Shown here in pieces: positions 43,600-53,800 of a stretch of DNA of 64,000 nt. This DNA is from an uncultured Actinomycetes bacterium (lineage in GTDB: Bacteria > Actinomycetota > Actinomycetes > Mycobacteriales > Mycobacteriaceae), in the NCBI GenBank assembly GCA_903884065.1, contig CAISDL010000077.1, forward strand, positions 1 to 64,000, read 5' to 3'. The position numbers and the translations under genes are program-made. The notes beneath the pieces were generated by a model that saw only the letters and a list, made by a program, of their open reading frames with translations, ran no database searches and was not told where the DNA came from. Every line of letters begins with the position of its first letter. Position 1 is the first letter of the stretch.

Positions 43600-44652
43600 G
43601 TGAGTCTGATCCGCATACTGCTGGCACTGATTGCCGGTCTGATCGTCCCACTCGGCCTTGCGGCATCGGCCGGCGCTGACACCGGCACCGGTACCGACAA
43701 GGTGACCGTCGGCGTCTTCATCAATGACGTGCAGGACATCGACCTGTCCTCGGAGAACTTCACCGCGGACATCTATCTGTGGATGCGATGGAAGAACCCG
43801 AAGATCGACCCGTCGACCACGATCGAGTCGATGAATTCCGAGGGCACCCAGAACACCACGTCCTCGACCAGTGGCGGCCTCGGCGGCGCGCCACTCTACG
43901 ACGCACCCATCGACATGCCGGACGGATCCAAGTACCAGGTGTTGCGGTACCAGGGTGTGTTCAGCAGGAAAATGAACCTCAAGAAGTATCCGTTCGACAC
44001 CCAGATCCTCGAGATGGTGTTCGAGGACAAGCGCAGCGACATCTCCCAGATCGAGTTCGTCCCCGACGTCAACCCGATCACCGTCAATGACGGCGGGTCG
44101 ATGTCGATCCCCGGGTATGTGCTGGGAAGTCCCTCATTCACGGTCGCGGCGCACAAGTACCCGACGAACTTCGGGAATATCTCGGCAAATGCCGATATCC
44201 CGTACTCCCGGATCATCATCGCGCTTCCGGTGACCCGCGACGTGCTGCCCTATCTGGTGAAGATCGTGCTGCCGATCTTCATCGTCATCCTCATCACCTC
44301 GCTGATCTACCTGCTGCCGGCACGTCTGGAGGATGCCCGCACAGGCATCGGAGTGACCGCGATGTTGACGATCGTCGCTCTGCAGTGGACGACCGACGCG
44401 ACCCTGCCGGCCGTCGAGTATCTGACGCTGCTCGACATGGTCTACATCGTCTCGATGGTCTATATCCTTGCCGCGATGGCCTATACGGTGCTCGCCAGTC
44501 GCAGGAACAGGCAGGAGATGGCCGAGGCGCTCTCGGTGGCTCTGGACCGACGGGTCGGCGTCATCTCGCTCGTCGCCTATATCTCGGTCCTGACGTGGAC
44601 GGTGTTCTACTACATGAACCAGCACTACAACGTGTTCGACCAGTATCGGTAG
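43600..44652 (+). CDS. Pentameric ligand-gated ion channel homologue
   Basis: A 350-residue protein with the prokaryotic pLGIC layout. It has a signal peptide (residues 1-26) and a beta-rich extracellular domain opening VGVFINDVQDIDL. The Pro-loop motif YPFDTQ is at residues 130-135 in place of the Cys-loop. Four membrane helices follow (about 211-238, 247-268, 275-300, 318-340); the second, GIGVTAMLTIVALQWTTDA, would line the pore. Homologues such as GLIC and ELIC are cation channels opened by protons or amines; the ligand here is unknown. The GTG start has a strong GGAGGGGGG site. The open frame upstream is a shadow of the HNH gene. Confidence 0.85.
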   Translation: MSLIRILLALIAGLIVPLGLAASAGADTGTGTDKVTVGVFINDVQDIDLSSENFTADIYLWMRWKNPKIDPSTTIESMNSEGTQNTTSSTSGGLGGAPLYDAPIDMPDGSKYQVLRYQGVFSRKMNLKKYPFDTQILEMVFEDKRSDISQIEFVPDVNPITVNDGGSMSIPGYVLGSPSFTVAAHKYPTNFGNISANADIPYSRIIIALPVTRDVLPYLVKIVLPIFIVILITSLIYLLPARLEDARTGIGVTAMLTIVALQWTTDATLPAVEYLTLLDMVYIVSMVYILAAMAYTVLASRRNRQEMAEALSVALDRRVGVISLVAYISVLTWTVFYYMNQHYNVFDQYR

Positions 44653-44653
44653 C

Positions 44654-44707
44654 GCTCAGCCCTACCAGAACACTCAGCCCTACCGGAACGCTCAGCCCCA
44701 CCAGAAC
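44654..44707. repeat. 18-bp direct repeat, three imperfect copies
   Basis: Units of the type gctcagccctaccagaac occur at 44654, 44672 and 44690. They start just after the channel gene stop, and the third covers the stop codon of the convergent Ca2+/H+ antiporter gene. The period is a multiple of three, so added copies shift neither reading frame. No terminator hairpin is seen. Confidence 0.7.
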
Positions 44708-45849
44708 GCCGTGGCGATCGCGATGTACAGCGCGATGAGGACAGCACCCTCGAACCAGTTGGACTCCCCGTCGAAGGTCACCAGCACCGCGACGAGTGAC
44801 GACATCATCATCGCGGCCAGCAGCAGCGGCGAGAACACCAGATCGAAACCGGGCTGGCCCAGCCACGCTGCCGCCAGACAGACGATCGGGGCGATGGTCA
44901 GCGCGATCTGAACCGGTGACTGCAGCACCACCTGAACGGCGTAGTCCATCTGGTTCTTCGCGGCCAACTGGATGCCGACGAAATTCTCCACCGCGTTGCC
45001 GGCGATGGCCACGATCACCAGACCGGCGAACACCTCGTTGATCCCGGCGGCGTGCATCGCCGGTTCCAGTGCGGCGACGAACCATTCCGAGACGAATGCC
45101 GCACCGATGCCCGCCGCGGCGAGCATGCCGATCGCCATGGCCAGCGGCCACTCGCCGTGGGCCCGCGCCGCACCGGCCGCCTTTGCCGAATCCGGGCTTG
45201 CCGCAATGGGAGACGCCCCGCGGGAGTGCTCGTGCCCGGGGTGCGCCACCGCGTCGGATTTCTTGTTGCCCAACGTCGCCGGCAGCGACAGGGCGAACAG
45301 CAGGAGCATGACGATCGAGACGATGACCGACACCGTCCGTTCGTGTGACTCGGCCGGGGTGTGCATCGCCGAGGTCAGCGAGGGCACGGCGAGGATGAAC
45401 ACCGCCAGGGTGAACATCAGGCCCAACGTGCGACTGTCGTCGGCGGCGAACCGCTGACGGCCGTGCTTGATGCCGCCCACCACGAACGCCAAGCCCAGCA
45501 CGAGTAGCACATTCGCCAGAATCGAGCCGACGATGGTGGCTTTCACCACGCCGTAGAGGCCCGCCTTGAGCGCGAACAGGATGACGAAGAGTTCGGGCAG
45601 GTTGCCCAAAGCCGTCTGCAGGATCCCGGTGGCGGCAGGGCCCAGGCGCCCCCCGAGGGCCTCCACCGAGCGGCCGACCAGCGATGCCAGCGTGGCCAGC
45701 GCCAGGGCGGCGACGATGAAGGCGAGCACCGCGTTCATATGGGCGAAGTGCAGAGCGCCGGCGGCAACAGCCGCAACCACCGTCACGGTGATGACGATGC
45801 GGTCTTTCTTACTCAGCAGCGGCAGTCGTTCGGTATGGGTCGTGGTCAC
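44692..45849 (-). CDS. Calcium/proton antiporter (CaCA family)
   Basis: A 385-residue membrane protein with two sets of about five helices and the two alpha-repeat motifs of CaCA exchangers: ALGNLPELFVILFALKAG and IAGNAVENFVGIQLAAKN. They are separated by a His-rich loop (HPGHEHSRG). It would export Ca2+ in exchange for H+. The GTG start is preferred because AGGAG lies six bases upstream; ATGs two and sixteen codons earlier are possible. It is convergent with the channel gene: a cation channel beside a calcium exporter may be meaningful. Confidence 0.86.
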   Translation of the reverse strand: MTTTHTERLPLLSKKDRIVITVTVVAAVAAGALHFAHMNAVLAFIVAALALATLASLVGRSVEALGGRLGPAATGILQTALGNLPELFVILFALKAGLYGVVKATIVGSILANVLLVLGLAFVVGGIKHGRQRFAADDSRTLGLMFTLAVFILAVPSLTSAMHTPAESHERTVSVIVSIVMLLLFALSLPATLGNKKSDAVAHPGHEHSRGASPIAASPDSAKAAGAARAHGEWPLAMAIGMLAAAGIGAAFVSEWFVAALEPAMHAAGINEVFAGLVIVAIAGNAVENFVGIQLAAKNQMDYAVQVVLQSPVQIALTIAPIVCLAAAWLGQPGFDLVFSPLLLAAMMMSSLVAVLVTFDGESNWFEGAVLIALYIAIATAFWWG

Positions 45850-45962
45850 ACGCATCTCCTGGTTTCCGGACGGGGGTGCAGTTTGCCAGAACCGCACGCC
45901 GGCCGCCGGGGATTCACCGCGTTCGCGCCGGAGCGCCGGCTGCGGTGTTAGTGTCCGCTCCC

Positions 45963-46730
45963 ATGTCGGGTCTGACTGGGCTTCTGTCGCAGGACTGCAT
46001 CGCGCTTGACGTCAACGCGGCCACCTGGGAGGAGGCCGTGCTGGCCGCCGGCGGCCTGCTGGAACGGGCGGGCATCGCGAGCCCGGCCTACACCGGGTCG
46101 ATGATCGACAACGTCGAGACCAACGGACCCTACATCGTGGTGGCGCCGGGATTCGCGTTCGCCCACGCGCGGCCGTCCCCGGCGGTGCACCGCACCGGCA
46201 TGTCGTGGGTTCGGCTCGCCCAACCAGTTGCCTTCGGCCACAAGACCAATGACCCGGTGGACCTCGTGGTGGCGCTGGCGGCCACCGACTCCGGCGCACA
46301 CGCCACCGCGATGGCCGAGTTGGCGAAGGTGGTCGGCAGCCCCGACAAACGCGCGGCGTTGAACGCCGCCGCCACCCCGGCGGCAGTCCTCGGCATCCTC
46401 GGTGGCACGCCGGCAGCGGCCCGGCCGGTGAGCACCGCGCGCACGAGCAACCTGATCCTCACCGTGTGCGGAAACGGTTTGGGCACCAGCCTTTTCCTGA
46501 AGAACACCCTCGAGCAGGTGCTCGGCACCTGGGGCTGGGCACCGTTCATCACCGTCGAGGCCACCGACACCATCTCCGCCAAGGGCAGGGCCAAGGACGC
46601 CGACCTGATCCTGACCTCCGGGGAGATCGCCAAGACCCTCGGCGATGTCGGCGTTCCGGTTCGGGTCATCGACAACTTCACCTCGACCCGGGAAGTCGAC
46701 GCCGTTCTGCGCGACTCCTACGACGTCTGA
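45963..46730 (+). CDS. PTS EIIA-EIIB fusion, ascorbate (UlaC/UlaB) type
   Basis: A 255-residue fused phosphotransferase protein. The EIIA part holds the phospho-His at His68 (FAFAHARPSP), and the EIIB part the phospho-Cys at Cys169 (TVCGNGLGTS). It relays phosphate from HPr to a sugar transported by the EIIC encoded next. The ATG gives a normal EIIA start; a longer frame is not convincing. It is divergent from the antiporter gene. Confidence 0.88.
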   Translation: MSGLTGLLSQDCIALDVNAATWEEAVLAAGGLLERAGIASPAYTGSMIDNVETNGPYIVVAPGFAFAHARPSPAVHRTGMSWVRLAQPVAFGHKTNDPVDLVVALAATDSGAHATAMAELAKVVGSPDKRAALNAAATPAAVLGILGGTPAAARPVSTARTSNLILTVCGNGLGTSLFLKNTLEQVLGTWGWAPFITVEATDTISAKGRAKDADLILTSGEIAKTLGDVGVPVRVIDNFTSTREVDAVLRDSYDV

Positions 46731-46744
46731 GAAGGAGAGACGCA

Positions 46745-48298
46745 ATGAACTGGTTGGTCGCGATCGCGGAGTTCGTCGTCAATGAGATACTGGCCGTCCC
46801 CGCCTATCTGATCGGCATCATCACCGCCGTCGGCCTGATCGCGTTGCGCAAGAGCACCGGTCAGGTGATCGGCGGGGCGTTGAAGGCCACGCTGGGCTTC
46901 CTGCTCATCGGCGCCGGCGCCGGACTCGTCGTCGCCTCGCTCAAGCCCCTGGGCGTGATGATCCAGGGCGCGGCCGGCACCAAGGGGGTGGTGCCCACCA
47001 ACGAGGCCATCGTCGGAATCGCGCAGCAGCAGTTCGGGGCGCAGGTGGCCTGGCTGATGATCCTCGGCTTCGCGATCAGCCTGCTGCTCGCCCGGTTCAC
47101 CCCGTTGCACTATGTGTTCCTCACCGGTCACCACACCCTGTTCATGGCCACCCTGCTGACCATCGTGCTGGCCAGTGCCGGGCTTCCGGGTGCGACCGTC
47201 GTCGGGGTGGGCGGACTGCTGCTCGGTGTGGTGATGGTGGCACTGCCCGCGATCTCCCAACCCTGGACCAAGCGGGTGACCGGCGACGACACCATCGCCA
47301 TCGGGCATTTCGGCACACTGGGCTACATCGCCTCCGGTGTCACCGGCCGATTCGTGGGTGGTGCCAAGAGTCGCTCCACCGAGGACCTGAAACTGCCTGA
47401 GTCCCTGCGCTTCCTGCGCGACTCGATGGTCGCCACCGCGCTGTCGATGGTGTTGATGTACCTCACCGTCGGGCTGATCTATCTGGCCAAGGCGGGTAGC
47501 GGCACCGCCTTTGCGGCCTTCGCCGACGACTCCGGGGCCGGTGCGGCCACCGGCGTCGGCAACTACCTGATGAAGGGCGTCACCGAGGGCCTGAGCTTCG
47601 GTGTGGCCGTGGCGGTGATCCTGTTCGGCGTGCGCACCATCCTCGGCGAGTTGGTCCCGGCGTTCCAGGGCATCGCCGAACGGGTGGTGCCCGGCGCGAT
47701 CCCCGCCCTGGACGCGCCGATCGTGTTCCCCTTCGCGCAGAACGCGGTCCTGATCGGATTCATCTCCAGCTTCGTCGGCGGCCTCGTCGGTCTGGCGGTG
47801 CTCTCGCTGTGGCTCGGCCCCGCATTCGGCTGGGTGCTGGTGCTGCCCGGACTGGTGCCGCACTTCTTCACCGGCGGCGCGGCCGGCGTCTACGGCAATG
47901 CGACCGGCGGCCGGCGCGGCGCGGTGGCCGGCGCATTCGTCAACGGGCTGCTGATCACCTTCCTGCCGGCTCTGCTGGTGCGCGTCCTCGGCTCCTTCGG
48001 CGAAGAGAACACCACCTTCGGCGATGCCGACTTCGGTTGGTATGGACTGCTTCTCGGCAGTGCCGCCAAACTCGGCACGGTCGTCGGGGTGGTCACCATG
48101 TTGCTGATCGGCGCCGCCCTGCTGGCCCTGGCGATCGCGGTGCAGCGCAAGCTGGTCGACACCGACTGGGATCCCTCGCCGGGACGGCCGCGTCCGGCCG
48201 CGGCCGAGGCTTCCGACGGAGCGGTGACAACCGGTCGCAGCTACCCGAAGATCCCGGCGCCGGCGGGTGCTCCTGCTCCCCCGCCGCCGCCGGCGTAG
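46745..48298 (+). CDS. ulaA: PTS EIIC, ascorbate (UlaA/SgaT) type
   Basis: A 517-residue membrane transporter of the SgaT/UlaA family with about eleven helices. Characteristic segments are RFTPLHYVFLTGHHTLFMATL and the PHFFTGGAAGVYGN region. It ends in a Pro/Ala-rich cytosolic tail. GAAGGAGAG precedes the ATG. It forms a two-gene operon with the EIIA-EIIB fusion. No ulaG-like lactonase, decarboxylase or epimerase gene is in the window, so ascorbate itself is uncertain as the substrate. Confidence 0.87.
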   Translation: MNWLVAIAEFVVNEILAVPAYLIGIITAVGLIALRKSTGQVIGGALKATLGFLLIGAGAGLVVASLKPLGVMIQGAAGTKGVVPTNEAIVGIAQQQFGAQVAWLMILGFAISLLLARFTPLHYVFLTGHHTLFMATLLTIVLASAGLPGATVVGVGGLLLGVVMVALPAISQPWTKRVTGDDTIAIGHFGTLGYIASGVTGRFVGGAKSRSTEDLKLPESLRFLRDSMVATALSMVLMYLTVGLIYLAKAGSGTAFAAFADDSGAGAATGVGNYLMKGVTEGLSFGVAVAVILFGVRTILGELVPAFQGIAERVVPGAIPALDAPIVFPFAQNAVLIGFISSFVGGLVGLAVLSLWLGPAFGWVLVLPGLVPHFFTGGAAGVYGNATGGRRGAVAGAFVNGLLITFLPALLVRVLGSFGEENTTFGDADFGWYGLLLGSAAKLGTVVGVVTMLLIGAALLALAIAVQRKLVDTDWDPSPGRPRPAAAEASDGAVTTGRSYPKIPAPAGAPAPPPPPA

Positions 48299-50848
48299 TC
48301 AATCCCGGTTGACGATAGGCACCGTCACGGCGATATCGGAGACGTTGACCAACCCGAACGCCGAGATGCTCGCGAAGACCAGCGCCGAACTGGTGAGTTG
48401 CAGGGTGAGCTTGTCGCCGGGCTGGACGGTGTAGGCGATGTTGGCGATGGCGAAGGGGATGGTGATGCTGTGCTGGCGTCCGTCCAGGGTCACCGGCACC
48501 GGTGCCACCTCATCGCCGACGACGGACCGGTTGCCTTTCGCGTCGGTGACGATGAGCTGGGCGAACAGCGCGTTGGAACTGCCCACGCCGGAATAGTTGA
48601 ATGTCACCTCGGGGGCGCCCACCACCTGGGTGCCCGCGGTGAGCACATCGGTGGACAGGTCGACGTTGATCGCGTTACGGGCGACCCCGGGGACCGGCAG
48701 GGATGTGACGAACTGGGTCACCGAGTCCGAGGGGACGCTGAAGGCGCGGCTTGAGCCGCCGAGGACGGGGACGATGGCCAGTTTTCCGTCGGCCCCGCTG
48801 GCGACGGTCCTTCTCGTGGCGAACCCCGGGTCGTAGGGCATGAGATCCGAGGTGTGCAGGACCTTCACCTGGTCGTACCACTGGAACGTCGGGAGGGCGT
48901 CGGCGGCACTGCCCTGACGCTTCACGTACTGGTCCATCCAGGCCAGCCGACTGGCGATCAGCATGGCATTCTGACCCGGCGCCTCCCCGGTGTTGCACGC
49001 CCCGTGCCCACCGCAGAACCAGATCATCTTGACCGGGACGTCGTACGGGTTCGCCTGGATGTTCTCAGCGCTCTGAATCGCCTGCTTGAGCGTGAAGAGC
49101 ATGTCGGAAGTGCCCTGCGGCAGCAGCGTGGGTGCCGTGACCTTGTTCAGCAGAGCGGTGGCCCCCGAACTGGAGAACATGGCCTGGGCCGTCTCGGTGA
49201 TGAAGCCGAAGAGATCACCAGTTATGGCTTGGGAGTTGATCTCCGGATTGATCCGCGCGCCCACCGCGTTCAACCAGACGGAGAAGAACGTACCGAAGAC
49301 GGTCTTGTAGATCTGATCCGGATAGATCGCCTGAAGCAGATTGTTGTAGGTCATCTCCGGCACGATGGCGTCGATGCGGTTGTCGGTGCCGGCGACCACC
49401 AACTGGAGGCCACCCCCGTAGGAGTAGCCCAGCATGCCCACCGCGATTCCGGTGTCGTCGGTCTGAGCGGGCGTGTTGGCGGTCGCCCAGTCCAGGATCG
49501 CCGAGACGTCACGGCCCTCGTAGAAGGGGTTGTTCCCCTGCAGGATCCCGCCGGAGTTCCACTCACCGCGCGGATCCCAGGTGATCACGTTGTAGCCGGC
49601 ATTTCGCGTGCTGCCGACCCATATCGGGGCCCAGAACGCCGGCGTCGGGGGTGCCTGGTCGTAGGGACCGGTGTAGCCCGCCTGGGTGATTCCCGGACCG
49701 ACGACCACAGTGGGCGCCACCTCCTCGAACCCCGCGCCCACACCGACGGCAGGGAAGAAATTCGTGCTGATCTTGGTCCCGTCGAACGAGGTCACCTTGT
49801 AGGTGAAGCCGAACTGCCGGTCGCCCGGAGCCAGGGCGGCGACGTCGGCATTGACCGACGCCACCACCGAGGCGCCGATCAGCGGCGCCAGTAGTGCACT
49901 GACCAACGGAATCGTCTGCAACAGGTCGATGGCCGGGGCGGCGAACAGACCGACCACGGGGATTCCGGTGACGAGGTTGTCGAATCCGGTGACCTCCCTG
50001 ACCCGGATCTTGAAGGTTTCGGTGCCCTTGGAACCCCCGTCGAGCCAGGTGGCGTACGGCAGGATCGTGTAACTCTGCGGATCGGGGACCAGTGACCCCG
50101 GCGCGACCGGCACGGTGGCGATGCTCAGCTTCCCGCCGTTGCTGCCCAGCCCGCACCCACCGACGCTGTCGCCGGATCCCACCGCTGCCTGGCATGGCGT
50201 GCCCAGGACTTGGTAGGTCATCCGCAGACCCCGGGCGCTTACCGCCTGCAAGGCGCCCTGGACGATGCCCTCGGGGGTGATTTCCACCGTGGGATCCACA
50301 CTCAGACCGCTGCTGCCCACCGACTGCGAAGCATTAGCGGACGCCGTCGGAGCGGCCACGGCCGCCGCAACCGCAGGTTCGCGGCGGGTAGCGGCCAACA
50401 GCGCCCCCGACGCCGGATCACCCGGCGGCGCAACCGGATCCAGGTCGGCGGTTCCGCTGGCTGGAGCACTCGGCGCCTCAGTCAGAGGTGCCGGCGCCTC
50501 CGGAGCGGTGCGGGTACTCACCGGAACCGGGCCTGGATCAATGGGTTCAGGTGTATCCACGCGGGCGGCGGAGGCTGACCGCACTCCGGCGGCGGGCCTG
50601 GGTGGCGCGCTCGACGCGACCCTGCTGGGCGACCGCTGGCTCACCCTCGGCGCGCTGGAGTTGCCCTGTCCCCGAGTTGATTTGACCGACGCTGCAGAGG
50701 CCGGGCCGGCCTTCGGCCCGGCCGTGTCGACGGAGCTCCCCGAATCGGTATCGGCCCACGCGGTTGCGCATCCAGAGGCGATGGCGGTGCCGACGCCTAT
50801 AGCTACCGCCAGCCCTCCGATCCGGCCGACGAATTGTGCTGCAGTCAC
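48299..50848 (-). CDS. Secreted alpha/beta hydrolase, S15/CocE-like
   Basis: An 849-residue exported hydrolase. The signal peptide holds GRIGGLAVAIGVGTAIASG, then about 200 residues of Ala/Pro/Ser-rich linker, an alpha/beta hydrolase domain of X-Pro dipeptidyl-peptidase/cocaine-esterase type, and a C-terminal jelly-roll-like domain. The nucleophile is Ser476 in GYSYGG; WDPRGEWNSGG is the oxyanion region, and CGGHGACN may contain the His. The substrate is unknown, probably an acyl ester or peptide. The GTG is chosen because AAGGTGAG lies five bases upstream; a longer frame adds 18 residues. The gene ends at the stop of ulaA. Confidence 0.82.
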   Translation of the reverse strand: MTAAQFVGRIGGLAVAIGVGTAIASGCATAWADTDSGSSVDTAGPKAGPASAASVKSTRGQGNSSAPRVSQRSPSRVASSAPPRPAAGVRSASAARVDTPEPIDPGPVPVSTRTAPEAPAPLTEAPSAPASGTADLDPVAPPGDPASGALLAATRREPAVAAAVAAPTASANASQSVGSSGLSVDPTVEITPEGIVQGALQAVSARGLRMTYQVLGTPCQAAVGSGDSVGGCGLGSNGGKLSIATVPVAPGSLVPDPQSYTILPYATWLDGGSKGTETFKIRVREVTGFDNLVTGIPVVGLFAAPAIDLLQTIPLVSALLAPLIGASVVASVNADVAALAPGDRQFGFTYKVTSFDGTKISTNFFPAVGVGAGFEEVAPTVVVGPGITQAGYTGPYDQAPPTPAFWAPIWVGSTRNAGYNVITWDPRGEWNSGGILQGNNPFYEGRDVSAILDWATANTPAQTDDTGIAVGMLGYSYGGGLQLVVAGTDNRIDAIVPEMTYNNLLQAIYPDQIYKTVFGTFFSVWLNAVGARINPEINSQAITGDLFGFITETAQAMFSSSGATALLNKVTAPTLLPQGTSDMLFTLKQAIQSAENIQANPYDVPVKMIWFCGGHGACNTGEAPGQNAMLIASRLAWMDQYVKRQGSAADALPTFQWYDQVKVLHTSDLMPYDPGFATRRTVASGADGKLAIVPVLGGSSRAFSVPSDSVTQFVTSLPVPGVARNAINVDLSTDVLTAGTQVVGAPEVTFNYSGVGSSNALFAQLIVTDAKGNRSVVGDEVAPVPVTLDGRQHSITIPFAIANIAYTVQPGDKLTLQLTSSALVFASISAFGLVNVSDIAVTVPIVNRD

Positions 50849-50888
50849 GAGGCTCACCTTCTCTGAAAACGAGTCGCCCCGGGCCGTT

Positions 50889-53800
50889 TTAGAGGTCCCC
50901 ACTCACCCGGTAGACCTCCAGGCTGTCGTCGTAGCTCAAGGCACTGGTGAGGAAGGGCAGGACGTGGACACCGAAGTCGAGCTTGCCTTCCGAGTACACC
51001 TTCCTGGTCGTGCCGCTCTTCGCGAAGGTCAGCTCAGCCCCGAGGGGATTTTCGAACTTCGCGCCCGCGTCGAATACCGAGAACCGGCCGAGGATCGGTA
51101 CCCGCGGGGTGAACATGCCGACATCGGCAGAGACGTACGGCGTGACATACGGATTGAACGTCACGCTCTCAACCTTTGCGAAGTCGTTTCCGACGTCCGA
51201 GTAGCTCTTGAAACTGAAGTCGAACCCATCCGACGCAGCAGTGTTGTAGGTGCTGAGGACGCCGGCCGTGTAGTAAGCGTGCGCCTTGAATGGGCCCTCA
51301 TGCACTTCAGTCGTCGTCAGTTTCCCGACCAGACCTGCGTCCACCCCTGCGCCAAAGGCGAAGGAGACCACATTGGGAATGGTGTAGGACAGATTGAGCA
51401 ACGGTGTCTCTGCGATGGTGAAGGACGTTTCCTTGCCTTGGGTTGTACCGTCCACCGTCACGCTCATCGATGGGCCGGCCGTCACGGCCATCACCGAGGC
51501 TGCCGTGTACTCGCCAGGGTTGAGCTTTCTCCACAGCCCACTGGGCACGAACACGTAACCCCGCCAACTGGTGCCCGCATCGAAACTCAACTCGGCCGTC
51601 ACGTCACCGACGGTGGAAGAGATCTTCGCCTCTCCAAGGCCCGGGAGTTTGAGAGGCTTCGCCTCACCCCCGGTGTTGAAGGTGTAGAAGTTGCCGTCGC
51701 AGGTGTGATCCGCCGCGCACCGCGGCTGGAACGCCACCTGACTGAACACCGGGTCTTCGGCATTGAAGACGCCGTCTTTCACCACCGGCTTGTCGCTGTG
51801 TTCGTAGCCGTACTTGACTTCTTCTTTCAGCTTGGTTTGGTTGAAGTTGGGATCCGGGTCTGCCCCTGCCTGCACCACCTTCCAGGGTGACCATTCAGCG
51901 GCAGCCTTTCCCTGGGGCGCATCCCCCCCGACCCACCGATTCACCGCCCCGGAGTTCCCCAGACCCACGACGAACCCGGAATCGAAATCCGTCATCGTCG
52001 TCACGTCACCTTCGGGAATTTCTTTCTCGCCGATTACTGTCGGCTTCATCTTGGGCAGTTTGGACCACTCCCTCGAGCCGACAAGTGCGATCTCGGCGAC
52101 ACGGAATGCCTGGTCTGCCGTCGGATCGGTGGTGTCCGGGAACACCACGCGGTAGCTCTGGTAGGGCGTGGCGTTCTGGAACGCGACCTCGACGTCAGGT
52201 TTATCCAAGGTGGGGCGGGCAAGGACGCCGGACGAGATGAGCGTGTAAGTCGAATAGCCGGGGTTTGCTCCGTAGAGGGCGTAGGAAGTTGGTATCGACT
52301 TGGCGTACTGGGGCGTCAGTGTCAGTCGCAGTCCGGTGACCACAGCCGAGTTGCCAGTGCCGAGGTCGACGCCGAAACCCTTCTTGTTGCCCGGGGTGGA
52401 TAAACCTACGCCAGAGTTCGCTATGTATACGTTCGTCTCCGGGTTGTTGTCGAAGGCCGCGACGGGTCCACCCGCTGTTCCAATCACGGCGCCTTTCCCT
52501 TGGAAGAGAGTGAACGCCGAGGGCGTTTGCGCCATCCAGTCGGTGACATCGGCAACCGGTGCAGCGCGCCACTGCAGCACCTGGGCCGGATCCTTTGTGT
52601 CGTTCTTGAGTCCGAACGCTACGCCGTTCTTCTCCGGGGCGGCCATCGCGTTCACGCCTTGGCCAGCCCACCCGAGCTGGACCCAACCAGTGCCGGTCCA
52701 CCACGCGGAGTTGCCGGGACCATTGGTTCCCACCACGAATCCGTGCTCGTAGGGCTGGATGGCTTGTATCCCGCCATCAAGCGGCGCATAGTTCGCTGCG
52801 GCCCACTCAAAGCCGGTCCACTGCCTCAGATAGCCCCGGTCTGTGCCGACGACGAGGCCGCCGCCATAGGGCATGATCGCGGTGATCGCGCCGCTCATCG
52901 GGCCGATGGGCGCCGTCAATTCCTTCACTTGCCGCGTTTTCCCGCCGCCGGCAGAGGTCCACTCAGTTACGTGCCCGCTCTGGTCACCAAAGGCGATCCC
53001 GTCCTTATACGCAATCATCGCGGTGACAGCCCCGCCTTCCTTGGGCTCCACCATCGTTCTCCACTGCGCGGACTTTGGATCCCAGACCTGCACGCCCCCC
53101 TCAGAGGTAAGCCCCTCCTTTGCGCTTCCGAAACCGACGGCAACACCGCCGTCGTTTCCGAACGGAACCACGGTGGACACCGGGAGGGCATGGGCAAAGG
53201 GCCCCAGCTTGGGCCAGGAGAGGGTGGGCATTCTCTGCCATGACGGCTCAGGCAGATAGCCCGGCAGTTCGAGCTCCGCTATCTTCACAAACTGGGCGCT
53301 ATCGCCCCTGACATCCGGGAAGACCACCTTGTAGAACTGGAAGCCGTCGACCTGAGTCGGGTCGGGCGTACTCGATTCAGCCCCTTGCGCATTCGGGAGT
53401 TTGAACGTGACGGAGTTGTAATCCTGCTGGTAGTAACCTCCTGCGTTCTTGGGACGTACGTAACCTTCGGCGCCCGTACCGAGTGTGAGGGCCCCTTCCG
53501 AGATCTTCTTCCACGCCGTGGAGTCAGTGTTGCCGGCGCTGTCCTTCACCAGCTCCTCAGCGCCGTAGACCTCGTAGGACAGCGGGTCGGAAGCGGTGTC
53601 CTCGGATCGGACACTGGTCAGCTTCAGCCCCGTGGCGATCATCGGCTGCCCAAGGTCGATGATCAGGCCACTTCCCGCGCCTGAGGCCGGTTCGTCGGGA
53701 CTTTTGGAGAATGAGGTCGCGGAAGCGGTCGCCGGTTTGTTGTCGACCGCGTTCTCGGGGCCCCATTGATCAAGGTTGTCATTGACGGCTATGACCTTGG

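Noticed and set aside
44654-44707. Rho-independent terminator between the channel and antiporter genes
   Set aside because: The sequence is a direct repeat, not an inverted one, and there is no T-run.
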